Source: Prevotellaceae bacterium UBA4332 (lineage in GTDB: Bacteria; Bacteroidota; Bacteroidia; Bacteroidales; Bacteroidaceae). Taken from it: a DNA stretch of 64,000 bases. Below the pieces are notes generated by a model that made no database searches, was not told where the DNA came from, and saw nothing but the letters and a program-made list of their open reading frames with translations. The DNA lies in NCBI GenBank assembly GCA_002394365.1, contig DGTQ01000026.1, positions 186,887-250,886 on the forward strand. The letters run 5' to 3'. Below are positions 32,983-41,829 of the stretch, piece by piece. A program made the position numbers and the translations under genes. Every line of letters begins with the position of its first letter. The stretch's first letter is position 1.

Positions 32983-34938
32983 ATGCAGCAAAAGACTGAT
33001 TTTCTTTACGTTACAAACGAGCGCTTTGCAGACATTCAGATATTGAGATACCAGTTGCACGGCTTTGATGCCCTCACCCCCAAGCAGAAGGCTTACATCT
33101 ATTACCTCTCCGAAGCCACCCTATGGGGAAGAGACATAATCTTCGACCAATGGGGAGAGTACAACCTGCTTATCCGCAAGACTCTGGAAGCGACATATAA
33201 TATTATGTACGCGCGTAAGGAGGCTGAGAGTCTCAATCAGGAAGAGAAAGCCTTCATAGAATATCTCAAGAGAGTGTGGTTCTCTAACGGCATACACCAC
33301 CACTATGGTTGTGAGAAATTCAAGCCTGAGTTCAGCCAGATTTTCTTCGAGCAACTCCTTCGAAAGATGCCTGAGGGCTCTCTGCCAAAGCCAGCCGAGG
33401 AGCTTATCACTCTGCTTTGTCCTGTAATCTTCAATCCTGACGTTATGCCCAAGCGCGTAAACAAGGCTAAGGGTGTGGACCTTATAGAAACCTCATCATG
33501 CAATTTCTACAAAGGTGTCACTCAGCAGGAGGTGGAAGATTTCTACAGCAAGATGAAAGGAGACAACCCTACCCCTCCATCCTACGGACTTAACTCGCGC
33601 CTTGTAAAGAAAGATGGCAAGCTGAAGGAGGAAGTATGGCATCTCAACGGCAAGTATGGCAAGACCATCGAGAAGATTATCTTCTTCTTGAGCAAAGCAA
33701 AGGAATACACTGAAAATGAGCAACAAAAGAAAGTTATCACCCTGCTCGTAGATTACTACACCACAGGTAATCTCGAGACCTTCGACGAATACTCTATCGA
33801 ATGGCTCAAGGAACTTGACGGACGCATAGACTTCATCAATGGTTTTATCGAGGTTTATGGAGACCCTCTGGGCTTCAAGGCTTCTTGGGAGGGTATAGTA
33901 GAATACAAGGACCTCGAGGCTTGCAAGCGCACCCAGACCATCAGCCAGAATGCTCAGTGGTTTGAGGACCACTCGCCTGTTGACCCTCGTTTCCGCAAGC
34001 CTCATGTGAAGGGCGTTGTGGCTAATGCCGTTTGTGGTGCTATGCTGGGAGGAGACGAATACCCCTCTACTGCTATCGGCATCAATCTGCCTAATGCCGA
34101 CTGGATAAGGGCTCAGCATGGTTCAAAGTCTGTTACCATAACCAATTTTACTGATGCCTACAACAAAGCAGCTAAGGGTAACGGATTCCTTGAGGAGTTT
34201 GCGATAGATGCTGAGACTGTGGCTATGATAAGGAAATATGGCGACAAGTGCGACGACCTGCACACAGACCTCCACGAATGTCTGGGGCATGGAAGTGGCC
34301 AGCTCTTGCCAGGAGTGAGCCCTGATGCCCTCAAGGCATACGGCAACACCATCGAGGAGGCTCGTGCTGACCTCTTCGGACTTTACTACATAGCAGACAA
34401 GAAACTCGTGGAACTTGGCTTGACTCCTGACGAGGAGGCTTACAAGTCCAACTACTATACCTACATCATGAATGGCATGATGACGCAGAATGTGCGCATC
34501 AAACTGGGCGACAACATCGAGGAGGCACACATGCGCAACAGAGCCTTGATAGCCAACTGGTGTTATGAACATGCTGATGGTGCCATAGAGTTGGTGGAGC
34601 ATGAGGGCAAGCACTACATAAAGATTAACGACTACCCTGCCCTCAGAAATCTCTTTGCCCAACTTCTTGCTGAGATTCAGCGCATAAAGAGCGAGGGCGA
34701 CTATGAAGCAGCACAGCATCTTGTTGAGACTTATGCCGTCAAGATAAATCCTGACCTGCACAAAGAGGTGCTCTCTCGCTATGAGAAGCTTAACATAGCT
34801 CCTTACAAAGGCTTCCTCAACCCAAAGATGACACCTGTATATGGTGCTGACGGCGAGATAACAGATGTTCAGCTCGACTTCACAGAAACATACATAGAAC
34901 AGATGCTTCGCTATTCAAAAGATTATTCCTTGGAGTAA
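32983..34938 (+). CDS. Dipeptidyl peptidase III (M49 family zinc aminopeptidase)
   Basis: 651 residues from ATG 32983 (a TTG lies three codons earlier). Removes dipeptides from the N-terminus of peptides. The M49 zinc motif is HECLGH (431-436, in place of the usual HELLGH), and the second metal/catalytic motif is EEARAD (about 458-463). No signal peptide, so it acts in the cytoplasm, unlike some Bacteroides homologues. Followed by the HEAT-like gene. Confidence 0.9.
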   Translation: MQQKTDFLYVTNERFADIQILRYQLHGFDALTPKQKAYIYYLSEATLWGRDIIFDQWGEYNLLIRKTLEATYNIMYARKEAESLNQEEKAFIEYLKRVWFSNGIHHHYGCEKFKPEFSQIFFEQLLRKMPEGSLPKPAEELITLLCPVIFNPDVMPKRVNKAKGVDLIETSSCNFYKGVTQQEVEDFYSKMKGDNPTPPSYGLNSRLVKKDGKLKEEVWHLNGKYGKTIEKIIFFLSKAKEYTENEQQKKVITLLVDYYTTGNLETFDEYSIEWLKELDGRIDFINGFIEVYGDPLGFKASWEGIVEYKDLEACKRTQTISQNAQWFEDHSPVDPRFRKPHVKGVVANAVCGAMLGGDEYPSTAIGINLPNADWIRAQHGSKSVTITNFTDAYNKAAKGNGFLEEFAIDAETVAMIRKYGDKCDDLHTDLHECLGHGSGQLLPGVSPDALKAYGNTIEEARADLFGLYYIADKKLVELGLTPDEEAYKSNYYTYIMNGMMTQNVRIKLGDNIEEAHMRNRALIANWCYEHADGAIELVEHEGKHYIKINDYPALRNLFAQLLAEIQRIKSEGDYEAAQHLVETYAVKINPDLHKEVLSRYEKLNIAPYKGFLNPKMTPVYGADGEITDVQLDFTETYIEQMLRYSKDYSLE

Positions 34939-35013
34939 ACAATTCGGAATATCGATTTATCAGAATACTGAAACATCGCTATATCGAGTTACTGAATTAT
35001 CGAGTTGTCAAGA

Positions 35014-35562
35014 ATGAACACAGAGGGTATTCATAAAGAAATAAAGCAATCCCTTCGTCTGTTGATGAATGGAGTGACTGCCCAATCCCTGAGAGAGAAA
35101 GGTATGGACTATCACCTCAACTGGGGTGCCAACCTCTTGCACCTTAGGGAAATGGCGAGCCAGTATGAGCCTTCCCTCGCCCTCGCCACCCTCCTTTGGA
35201 CAGACAATATCAGGGAGTGCAAGATACTCGCCACTATGCTCATGCCTCCAACAGAGTTTTGTGAGCAGATGGCAATGGAGTGGATAAATCAAACACCCAC
35301 ACAGGAAATAGCCGAAATAGCCTGCAAGAACCTATATTGCAGACTTCCCTTTGCCAAAGACCTCGCTATCAACCTCATCACCTCGCCAGACGCAATGCCC
35401 CAACTCTATGGCTACTGCATCATCGGCTCACTCCGCAATCTTTCTCCTGAAGAGAAGCAACAGATAACCCTCCAAGCCAACAACACTATCAGCAACACTA
35501 CCCTACCCTTAGGTCTGCGCCACGCAGCACATAACGCCTTGCTCCGCATAGAGAATGCCTAA
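35014..35562 (+). CDS. HEAT-like helical protein (DNA alkylation repair/AlkD-like)
   Basis: 182 residues, almost all helical: IHKEIKQSLRLLMNGVTAQSL, LREMASQYEPSLALATLLW, ILATMLMPPTEFCEQMAMEW, IAEIACKNLYCRLPFAKDLA. The arrangement is the tandem helical repeat of the AlkC/AlkD group, often annotated as DNA alkylation repair proteins, but catalytic residues cannot be assigned by eye. Start ATG 35014. It shares its last 4 bases with the convergent transposase-like gene. Confidence 0.6.
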   Translation: MNTEGIHKEIKQSLRLLMNGVTAQSLREKGMDYHLNWGANLLHLREMASQYEPSLALATLLWTDNIRECKILATMLMPPTEFCEQMAMEWINQTPTQEIAEIACKNLYCRLPFAKDLAINLITSPDAMPQLYGYCIIGSLRNLSPEEKQQITLQANNTISNTTLPLGLRHAAHNALLRIENA

Positions 35563-36611
35563 TACTGTAAAAAACTTTCAGCCATCTCGTTCAAGGCTAC
35601 GCAATCGTTACGCGTGATATGGCGCTTGTCTGCATCATACTGCCAAGGACTTAATATCAGCACTCTACCTTCAGCACAGGCTTCAAAGAGAGCATCTGTC
35701 GGCTTGTAATAATCGCGAAAGCCATTATCAGCCAAGAGAATAAAGGAAAGCTTCTCTTCCAAAAGAACATTCTGCACTCGCTTCTCGTCAGGAGAGATGA
35801 ATGGCGATACCATCACCACACCCTTGCGAGCCTTAAGCACACAGCTGTTCATATAATCTCTCAACTGCTGACTGTCTCCACGTTCTGCTGCCTTCACCCA
35901 GATGCTACGCACATGCACCACATCATACTGCCTGGCATGTAGCAAGGCAACATTACCCACACCATCAAAACTACGGCCAGCTATCTCAATGCCTTTCTGC
36001 ACCCTGAAGAAGCCTGGCATCATTCGCTTCGTAGCCAAACGCTGAGGGTTCATCTGCACATAGTGCATCATCGCTCTTAGCTGACCCTTGCGTGACAAAG
36101 GGCGAATAAAAGGTCGCTCCGTAAAAATAGGGAAAGCCCAGCTATCGCTTCCTTGGTCTGTTGTTCCTTGGTTCGTTGCCTCTTGGTTCGTTGCCTTTAC
36201 TTTGGTAGTGGTTTCACCTTTGTTTGTTGTCTCCGAATTTAATTCGGAAGAAACCGCCAAAGTATATGCCCTCCCCAGCTTCTTCACGCCCTGCCAATAG
36301 CCGCGAATCACGCTGCGAATGCTTGTGTCCATAACCCTCGTCACCTGAATGACGGCATGCAGATGATCAGGCATCAGGCAAAACTGGAAAATACGGATGG
36401 CTGGATAGTGCTTGCACATCACATACAGCTCATCAATAACAGCATTGCCTAATGCTGTGCGCTCCACTCGCGCCTGGGAAGGGTCATTATCAGGTATCAC
36501 CAACTTGCCCAATAATGGCTGGCGCGACGGAACCGTCAGCGTGATATGATAAATACCTATGCCCCTCCATGCCGTTCCTGGCTCCTGCCATTGCCAATGC
36601 TCTTCTGTCAT
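35559..36611 (-). CDS. REP-associated tyrosine transposase (Y1_Tnp/RAYT) with extra C-terminal domain
   Basis: 350 residues. N-terminal Y1 nuclease: beta strand GIYHITLTVPSR, HUH motif MPDHLHAVIQV (H83, H85) and a candidate nucleophile Y105 in VIRGYWQGVKK. RAYTs cut single-stranded REP hairpins and are thought to mobilise them. From about residue 235 a second domain begins: VLKARKGVVMVSPFISPDEK, LSFILLADNGFRDYYKPTDA, RVLILSPWQYD, a Rossmann/SLOG (DprA-like) pattern of alternating strands and helices seen in some Bacteroidota relatives. Several REP-like families in the window could be its substrates. A promoter TAACTTTG lies at 36650-36657. Confidence 0.8.
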   Translation of the reverse strand: MTEEHWQWQEPGTAWRGIGIYHITLTVPSRQPLLGKLVIPDNDPSQARVERTALGNAVIDELYVMCKHYPAIRIFQFCLMPDHLHAVIQVTRVMDTSIRSVIRGYWQGVKKLGRAYTLAVSSELNSETTNKGETTTKVKATNQEATNQGTTDQGSDSWAFPIFTERPFIRPLSRKGQLRAMMHYVQMNPQRLATKRMMPGFFRVQKGIEIAGRSFDGVGNVALLHARQYDVVHVRSIWVKAAERGDSQQLRDYMNSCVLKARKGVVMVSPFISPDEKRVQNVLLEEKLSFILLADNGFRDYYKPTDALFEACAEGRVLILSPWQYDADKRHITRNDCVALNEMAESFLQY

Positions 36612-36649
36612 ATTGTTCTTCTTAGCAGCTTTCTATTCTCTTTTGACTA

Positions 36650-36657
36650 CAAAGTTA
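36650..36657 (-). promoter_or_regulatory. Promoter box for the RAYT-like gene
   Basis: Minus-strand TAACTTTG, about 40 bases before the ATG at 36611. Confidence 0.5.
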
Positions 36658-36689
36658 AGGCTTTATTTTGAAAGTTGCAAAAAGAAAAA

Positions 36690-36857
36690 CAAAAAATCAT
36701 CCCCACATTGAGGTGTGAGGATGCGCAAGTTTTTTACTTTATTGTCTATTGTTATAATTTTTCGTTATACCATATTATATCGAAATTTCGCCATTACGAC
36801 ACTTCCCTATTTCACATTGTCTAAATTCTGTTATGTCACCTTTTCGCAATATCGTCT
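36690..36857 (-). ncRNA. Candidate small RNA (or tiny ORF) between two terminators
   Basis: On the minus strand TTTG, a 21-base spacer and TATCTTTG (36857-36864) form a good promoter. About 125 bases downstream lies a hairpin CATCCTCACA/TGTGGGGATG followed by a T run (terminator near 36690-36728). The transcript would be about 165 nt and contains a nine-codon ORF (MAKFRYNMV). The rest of the gap 36612-37011 holds no gene. Confidence 0.4.
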
Positions 36858-36869
36858 GCAAAGATAATA

Positions 36870-36912
36870 AAAAAATGAGAGAAAAGCCAAATCCACTCTG
36901 ACTTTTCTCTCT
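36870..36912 (-). terminator. Terminator after the 37012 gene
   Basis: AGAGAGAAAAG/CTTTTCTCTC stem followed by seven T on the minus strand. Confidence 0.65.
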
Positions 36913-37011
36913 GCTAAACTTACTGTAGAACTAATTCTTTACTTCACAATCTACTTATTGTGTAGTCACTGATCTTCAAAATACTTGAATAATAAATATA
37001 TTCCTTATAAT

Positions 37012-37293
37012 TTATTTTGGCATATATCTCTCGTGATCTTTGTATGTATCGTCAGAAAACATGCTATGAGATTGTTTAGAAAGCGCCATTAAAAGCTTCT
37101 CATTTTGAGAAACCAATTCTGATAAATGACTATTTATGCTTTCTTGGTATTCTATCATTGTATTTATTTTAAAATACCATATTATTAAAGGTCTTAATAT
37201 CAACGAAACGACAAACCATAATATGGCAAAAAATAAAAAGATAATAATACAAATACCCGAATAAGCTCCTAAAATACCTATAAAAGAATCCAT
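37012..37293 (-). CDS. Small membrane protein, unknown
   Basis: 93 residues. One or two hydrophobic segments (GICIIIFLFFAILWFVVSLI ... PLIIWYF) followed by a polar, helical tail. No recognisable family. AT-rich codon use like its neighbours. In the same direction as the unknown gene at 37355, 61 bases away. Confidence 0.55.
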   Translation of the reverse strand: MDSFIGILGAYSGICIIIFLFFAILWFVVSLILRPLIIWYFKINTMIEYQESINSHLSELVSQNEKLLMALSKQSHSMFSDDTYKDHERYMPK

Positions 37294-37354
37294 GACATTA
37301 TATTTAGATGATTAATATTTAGATTTAGTCCAATAAGATATATTGACAATGGGC

Positions 37355-37987
37355 TTACCTCAGGTCAAACCTTTCAACATTATATCTTGACTTGTAATCC
37401 CTGACTTTTTGGTTTTTAAAATCATATCTCTTTACACTTCTTGTCCACTCTCCTTTTATAATAGAGCTATCATAAAAACAATGATCACTTTGTTTTTCTT
37501 TAGGAACACCTGCCAATGATGTTCCTTTCACATCACATTTTATTGTCTTTTCTGATTTACATAACTTTGGCATTTCATCCTCACAATTGTTTAGCATCTC
37601 GTCTTTACATGCCAATGGTCCAAAAACTAAGTTCCTTCTTCCTTCTTCATTTAAGGTATATAAACTGCGTATCAAAATACCTCCAAATTCTGCATCTATA
37701 TCTGAATAGTTGCTTTTGAAACAAATATCTACTCCACTATAGTGATACATAAAATCGCCATTTTCTTTATTATTTCGATCATATGTGATTTTATTCCACT
37801 CTTTATCAAAACATCCTTTCCTGTAATAGTAAAATTCAATCTCAGCAAAATGAAAGCGTTTTTTACCACATCTTATTTCATATTTTTCAAATAGTTGTTG
37901 TGCAATACTTTTAAACTTAGCTGATAAGTCTTCCTTATTCTGGATGTTAGATAAGGATATTCCCAATTCTTTTAATAATTCGTTCAT
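37355..37987 (-). CDS. Hypothetical protein (weak resemblance to 3-methyladenine glycosylase fold)
   Basis: 210 residues, AT-rich. Blocks FHFAEIEFYYYRKG, YHYSGVDICF, EFGGILIRSLY and VFGPLAC resemble the order of strands in Mpg/AAG-like proteins (acidic strand, aromatic strand, ILIRAL strand), a family seen in Bacteroidota as uncharacterised proteins. This is a low-confidence reading and catalytic residues cannot be assigned. Adjacent to a small secreted repeat protein. Confidence 0.5.
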   Translation of the reverse strand: MNELLKELGISLSNIQNKEDLSAKFKSIAQQLFEKYEIRCGKKRFHFAEIEFYYYRKGCFDKEWNKITYDRNNKENGDFMYHYSGVDICFKSNYSDIDAEFGGILIRSLYTLNEEGRRNLVFGPLACKDEMLNNCEDEMPKLCKSEKTIKCDVKGTSLAGVPKEKQSDHCFYDSSIIKGEWTRSVKRYDFKNQKVRDYKSRYNVERFDLR

Positions 37988-38001
37988 TGTATATTCATAT
38001 T

Positions 38002-38226
38002 TTATTTATTAGAAAAGCTAATAGTGCCAACCCGCATATTGTTACTATCTCTGATGGTTCCATCTTCGAATATTTGTCCAACTTTCATATTATTGGCATT
38101 GCGAATTGTGCCGTCAGACTCCACTTTGCCTATCAGCATGTTGTTATTGTTGCGGAAAGACTGGGTATAACCAGGACTTGCCACAAACAGAAACATTACT
38201 AATGCTATAATAAATCTATACATCAT
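38002..38226 (-). CDS. Small secreted repeat protein
   Basis: 74 residues. Signal peptide (MMYRFIIALVMFLFVASPGYTQ), then a short repeat: NNNMLIGKVESDGTIRNA, NNMKVGQIFEDGTIRDS, NNMRVGTI. Each unit carries a G-x-[VI]-x-x-D-G-T-I-R pattern, giving a small beta-solenoid-like exported peptide of unknown role. Its promoter TAATTTTG is at 38231-38238, five bases from the ATG. Confidence 0.7.
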   Translation of the reverse strand: MMYRFIIALVMFLFVASPGYTQSFRNNNNMLIGKVESDGTIRNANNMKVGQIFEDGTIRDSNNMRVGTISFSNK

Positions 38227-38230
38227 GTTG

Positions 38231-38238
38231 CAAAATTA
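38231..38238 (-). promoter_or_regulatory. Near-leaderless promoter of the secreted repeat protein
   Basis: Minus-strand TAATTTTG ending four bases before the ATG ATG start at 38226. Confidence 0.5.
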
Positions 38239-38279
38239 CAAATTAATTTTGATAATAACAAGACAAAGTTTGCATACAA

Positions 38280-39566
38280 TTATTTCTTGATGTTCCATGT
38301 GATACAATGTAATGCTCCACCATTTCTAGCTATATGTCTCATACGAAAACCTCGCACAACACAGTCAGGGTTAGCTTCTTGGATATATTTTAAAGCCTGC
38401 TTGTCTTCAGGTATTCCAAAAGTTGGAACAATTATCTTATTTCCCACTTGGAGATAATTGATATAAGCCCAATTGAAGTCTTTGTTTGGGTAAGGCACAT
38501 CGAAGAGCATTTCTGTTACTTCTAGTCTTGCATCTTCCAACCGTCTTCTTATCTTGTCAGCCTCCTTCGGATAGAAATCACGATGGTTTGACATAAGTAT
38601 TCGGTTTCCTCCTACCCATTTTACCAATCCGTCAGCATGTCCATATACATCAGCATTCTTCTCTCTGGATGTGTCGCAATGCCAAGGCAGGAATATAATA
38701 TCAGAATATAAGGCTTCTTCTAAATATATCCAAAAGTCTGGATCATACAGGGCCTTCCCATTTTCTCTGAACACCTTATCAGTAAGGATTCTATGGTTAG
38801 CACATGTAACAACATTTCCTCCATCTAAAGTGATTTTGACATCTCTCCAATGATAATGATGAAGAACACCCATGAATATAGTCTTAGAATCCGTCAAATA
38901 CTTCTTACCTATATCTTTCAAATAATCAGGATTGTATTTGTATACTATATATCGATCATCTGAGATTTGTATGGGCATATAATCGCGAATCCAAATATCT
39001 TTAGTGCCTTCTACCTCACCCCATTCAATTTCCATCTCGTCGAATAGCTTAATTAAACGAGCATAAGTTGAAGGATAAAACTCTTTAAACTTATCTGATA
39101 TGAAAACAAAATTTGTATTGGCATCATTAAAATGTGGTGTAAAAAGACTGCAAGTAATAGTATTAGGTTTGTTACTATCTTGATCTTTAATTAGTCGTTT
39201 CAACTCCTGTCTTTCCTTTTCCTGTTCCATATAACTATGAGGAATCACTACCACATCATCGTCAAGAATTGCTCCAGGAACTTGTTCTATCCAGTCGAAC
39301 ATTACATTAACTATAGTTACTATTTTATCAATGGAAAACATAATATGTTCTTTTTGCAACCAATTAGAGATAGAGCTTACCGCTGAATTGAGATCTGGCC
39401 AGCCTCCATACCCAACTTCAACATTCCAGTAATAGCCAAATGCATCATCTATGGCATCCCAAATTTCATATGGGAGTTCAAAATCGATACCGTTTAATAC
39501 AACTTTATGCATCACTTCCGATGTAAAAGCATTTGGATTTTTAGGGTTAATCAAGTATTCTTTCAT
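38280..39566 (-). CDS. Peptidylarginine/agmatine deiminase family protein with N-terminal extension
   Basis: 428 residues. The C-terminal 290 residues show the PAD_porph/agmatine deiminase pattern: KDIWIRDYMP, ITLDGGNVV, DVYGHADGLVKWV (catalytic His-Asp region), and a nucleophilic Cys in GGALHCIT (C421). The first about 135 residues (ELPYEIWDAIDDAFGYYWN, VGYGGWPDLN) precede the usual start of this family and look like a separate small domain. No signal peptide, so it is not a secreted PPAD. Agmatine hydrolysis to N-carbamoylputrescine is the likeliest reaction, but a peptidyl-arginine or other guanidino substrate is possible. No carbamoylputrescine amidase gene is adjacent. Confidence 0.8.
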   Translation of the reverse strand: MKEYLINPKNPNAFTSEVMHKVVLNGIDFELPYEIWDAIDDAFGYYWNVEVGYGGWPDLNSAVSSISNWLQKEHIMFSIDKIVTIVNVMFDWIEQVPGAILDDDVVVIPHSYMEQEKERQELKRLIKDQDSNKPNTITCSLFTPHFNDANTNFVFISDKFKEFYPSTYARLIKLFDEMEIEWGEVEGTKDIWIRDYMPIQISDDRYIVYKYNPDYLKDIGKKYLTDSKTIFMGVLHHYHWRDVKITLDGGNVVTCANHRILTDKVFRENGKALYDPDFWIYLEEALYSDIIFLPWHCDTSREKNADVYGHADGLVKWVGGNRILMSNHRDFYPKEADKIRRRLEDARLEVTEMLFDVPYPNKDFNWAYINYLQVGNKIIVPTFGIPEDKQALKYIQEANPDCVVRGFRMRHIARNGGALHCITWNIKK

Positions 39567-39593
39567 AATTCTATGCGATTTTGTTTACTGGTG

Positions 39594-39601
39594 CAAATTT
39601 A
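39594..39601 (-). promoter_or_regulatory. Promoter box for the deiminase gene
   Basis: Minus-strand TAAATTTG, 28 bases before the ATG at 39566. Confidence 0.4.
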
Positions 39602-39855
39602 GTGTTTACTTTCTTCAAAACCAAGCAAAAGAGAAAGAAAACTGATCCTTATTAACACCATTTAACCTCTTCATTTTTAATTATTTACTATATATTTTTA
39701 TCTAACAATATACAGGGGTTTACCCCTGTTAAAAATATAATAAAAATTAGTTCAAAAAAGGGCGATTTACATATTTTAAGACTGCTCAAGATGTAATTTT
39801 TGTTTCTACAAACAAAGGGGAGAAAAAGTAGAGAAAAGAAAGAAATTTTCATTTT

Positions 39856-39950
39856 AACCTCACATACTCACTTAGGGGCTCTCAAGGCGCATGAATACTG
39901 GGATGAGGATAGTGACCTATATTTGGCTATACCTCACTTAGAGGTCACTT
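39856..39950. repeat. Dispersed structured element (CCTCAC family), copy 1
   Basis: 95 bases homologous to 63745-63840. Shared blocks: AACCTCAC, CACTTA, GGCGCAT, ACTGG, TGAGG, AGTGACCT and the 3' ACCTCACTTAGAGGTCACTT. AGTGACCT can pair with AGGTCACT. Confidence 0.6.
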
Positions 39951-40189
39951 TATACCTCTGAAGTGCCCACCACTTTTTCACTTTGTCATGAAAACGGCAA
40001 TTTTCCTATCAAAGTGAGTTTTTGGGAAGGCGCGAGAGTGAAGAATTTGGAGGCGAGAGGGATGTTGGCTTCAAATTCTGGAATCTCGCGAATTTTGTAA
40101 AAGGCTGTTTATCAAAGGTTTGGTTTTCATGGGAGGATTTTCACCTCAAAAAAGGGGCAAAAAAGGGCTGAAAACGGGTGAAATTTTAT

Positions 40190-40260
40190 GATGCAGAAGC
40201 AGTACTTTTAGATGTAGAGGGGGTACTTCTGCATGTAGAGGTACTGCCTCTGCATTTTTA
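40190..40260. repeat. TGCAGAAGCAGTAC hairpin array
   Basis: GATGCAGAAGCAGTACTT, then AGATGTAGAGGGGGTACTTC, TGCATGTAGAGGTACTGCCT, CTGCAT. Neighbouring units are inverted relatives that can fold into alternative stem-loops around GTAC. Confidence 0.5.
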
Positions 40261-40467
40261 GGGTCAGAATTTGGTGTTTTTGGGGCAGAAATGTGGGGTG
40301 GTTTCTCCAGAATTGGTTTTGTTATTAAAATTTCCGAATGAGCAAAGTGTCACAAAAAGAGCTATTTTGCTTACATTTTATCATTTCGGCGACAGTTGTT
40401 TTAAGCAATTTATGCGTTCATTATTATTTTTATAAGGAAAAACTTAGGTAGAATGTAGTTTTTTTTG

Positions 40468-40475
40468 TAATTTTG
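40468..40475 (+). promoter_or_regulatory. Promoter box for serS
   Basis: TAATTTTG, 34 bases before the serS ATG. Confidence 0.55.
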
Positions 40476-40509
40476 CAAGCTAATAGTAAAAAATAAAGGT
40501 AAAAAAGAT

Positions 40510-41829
40510 ATGCTTACACTTAAACTAATAACAGAAGACAAGGAAAGAGTCATTAAGGGCTTGGAGAAGAAGCTCTTCCCTAATGCGGAGGAGGCCATAG
40601 ACCAGGTAATAGCAATAGACAAGAAGCGCAGAGAGGCTCAGCAGGGTCTTGATGCTAACCTGAGCGAGCAGAAGAAGGCTGCGGCTCAGATAGGTCAGCT
40701 GATGAAGGCTGGCAACAAGCAGGCTGCCGAGGAGGCTAAGGCACAGGTGGCTGCGCTGAAGGAGAAGTCCAAGGTTTACGAGGAGGAGATGGAGAAGGCT
40801 CAGCAGGAGCTGACTACCCTACTCTGCCAGATACCTAACATACCATACGACGAGGTGCCAGAGGGCAAGGGAGCTGAGGACAACAAGGTAGTGAAGAGCA
40901 ACCTGAAGGAGTGCGACGGAACTGACACCGTAGGCAACTGGGATGCCAACCCCGTGGTGGAGACTGCCAAACTGCCTCACTGGGAGCTTGCCAAGAAGTA
41001 TAACCTCATAGACTTTGATCTGGGTGTGAAGATTTCAGGTGCCGGCTTCCCTGTGTATGTAGGTCTTGGTGCCCGCCTACAGAGGGCATTGATAAATTTC
41101 TTCCTCGACGAGGCAAGGGCTTCAGGCTACACTGAGATTATGCCTCCTACGGTGGTGAACCAAGCTTCAGGCTACGGCACTGGACAGCTGCCTGACAAAG
41201 AGGGACAGATGTACCACTGCGAGATAGACGACCTCTACCTCATACCAACGGCTGAGGTGCCTGTAACCAACATCTACCGCGACGTGATACTGGACGAGAG
41301 CCAGCTGCCTATCAAGAACTGCGCCTACACCCAGTGCTTCCGCAGGGAGGCTGGCTCATACGGCAAGGACGTAAGAGGACTGAACCGCCTGCATGAGTTC
41401 TCCAAGATAGAGATTGTGCGCATAGACAAGCCTGAGCACTCTAAGGAGAGCCACAAGGAGATGCTGGAGCACGTGGAGGGACTGCTGAAGAAGCTGGAGC
41501 TGCCTTACCGCATATTGCTGCTCTGTGGCGGCGACCAGTCGTTCACCTCTTCTATATGCTACGACTTCGAGGTTTACTCCGAGGCTCAGAAGCGTTGGCT
41601 GGAGGTATCGTCAGTTTCCAACTTTGACACCTATCAGGCTAACCGACTGAAGTGTCGCTATCGCAACAGCCAGACCAAGAAGACTGAGCTCTGCCACACG
41701 CTGAACGGCTCGGCACTGGCTCTGCCTCGCATCGTGGCTGCCATACTGGAGAACAACCAGACTGAGGATGGCATCAGAGTGCCAAAGGTGCTGGTGCCAT
41801 ACATGGGTGTGGAGATGATTAAAAATTGA
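40510..41829 (+). CDS. serS: Seryl-tRNA synthetase
   Basis: 439 residues, class II aminoacyl-tRNA synthetase. A coiled-coil N-terminal arm (about 30-110, Glu/Lys/Ala-rich) contacts the long variable arm of tRNA-Ser. Class II motifs: motif 2 region TQCFRREAGSYGKDVRGLNRLHEFSKIE, TAEVPVTN for serine binding, and motif 3 ELCHTLNGSALALPRIVAAILEN. Preceded by its own promoter; a CAATTTTC-like simple repeat follows the stop. Confidence 0.96.
   Translation: MLTLKLITEDKERVIKGLEKKLFPNAEEAIDQVIAIDKKRREAQQGLDANLSEQKKAAAQIGQLMKAGNKQAAEEAKAQVAALKEKSKVYEEEMEKAQQELTTLLCQIPNIPYDEVPEGKGAEDNKVVKSNLKECDGTDTVGNWDANPVVETAKLPHWELAKKYNLIDFDLGVKISGAGFPVYVGLGARLQRALINFFLDEARASGYTEIMPPTVVNQASGYGTGQLPDKEGQMYHCEIDDLYLIPTAEVPVTNIYRDVILDESQLPIKNCAYTQCFRREAGSYGKDVRGLNRLHEFSKIEIVRIDKPEHSKESHKEMLEHVEGLLKKLELPYRILLLCGGDQSFTSSICYDFEVYSEAQKRWLEVSSVSNFDTYQANRLKCRYRNSQTKKTELCHTLNGSALALPRIVAAILENNQTEDGIRVPKVLVPYMGVEMIKN

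Larger units (their letters stand above)
39602..40467. other. Long AT-rich intergenic region without genes
   Basis: About 870 bases with no open frame of note. It holds a TATACAGGGGTTTACCCCTGTTAA hairpin near 39710-39732, a structured element shared with the window end (39856-39950), GGCGCGAGAG/GGCGAGAGGG units near 40030-40060 and a hairpin array at 40190-40260. It may be a remnant of a mobile element or a regulatory zone. Confidence 0.5.
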
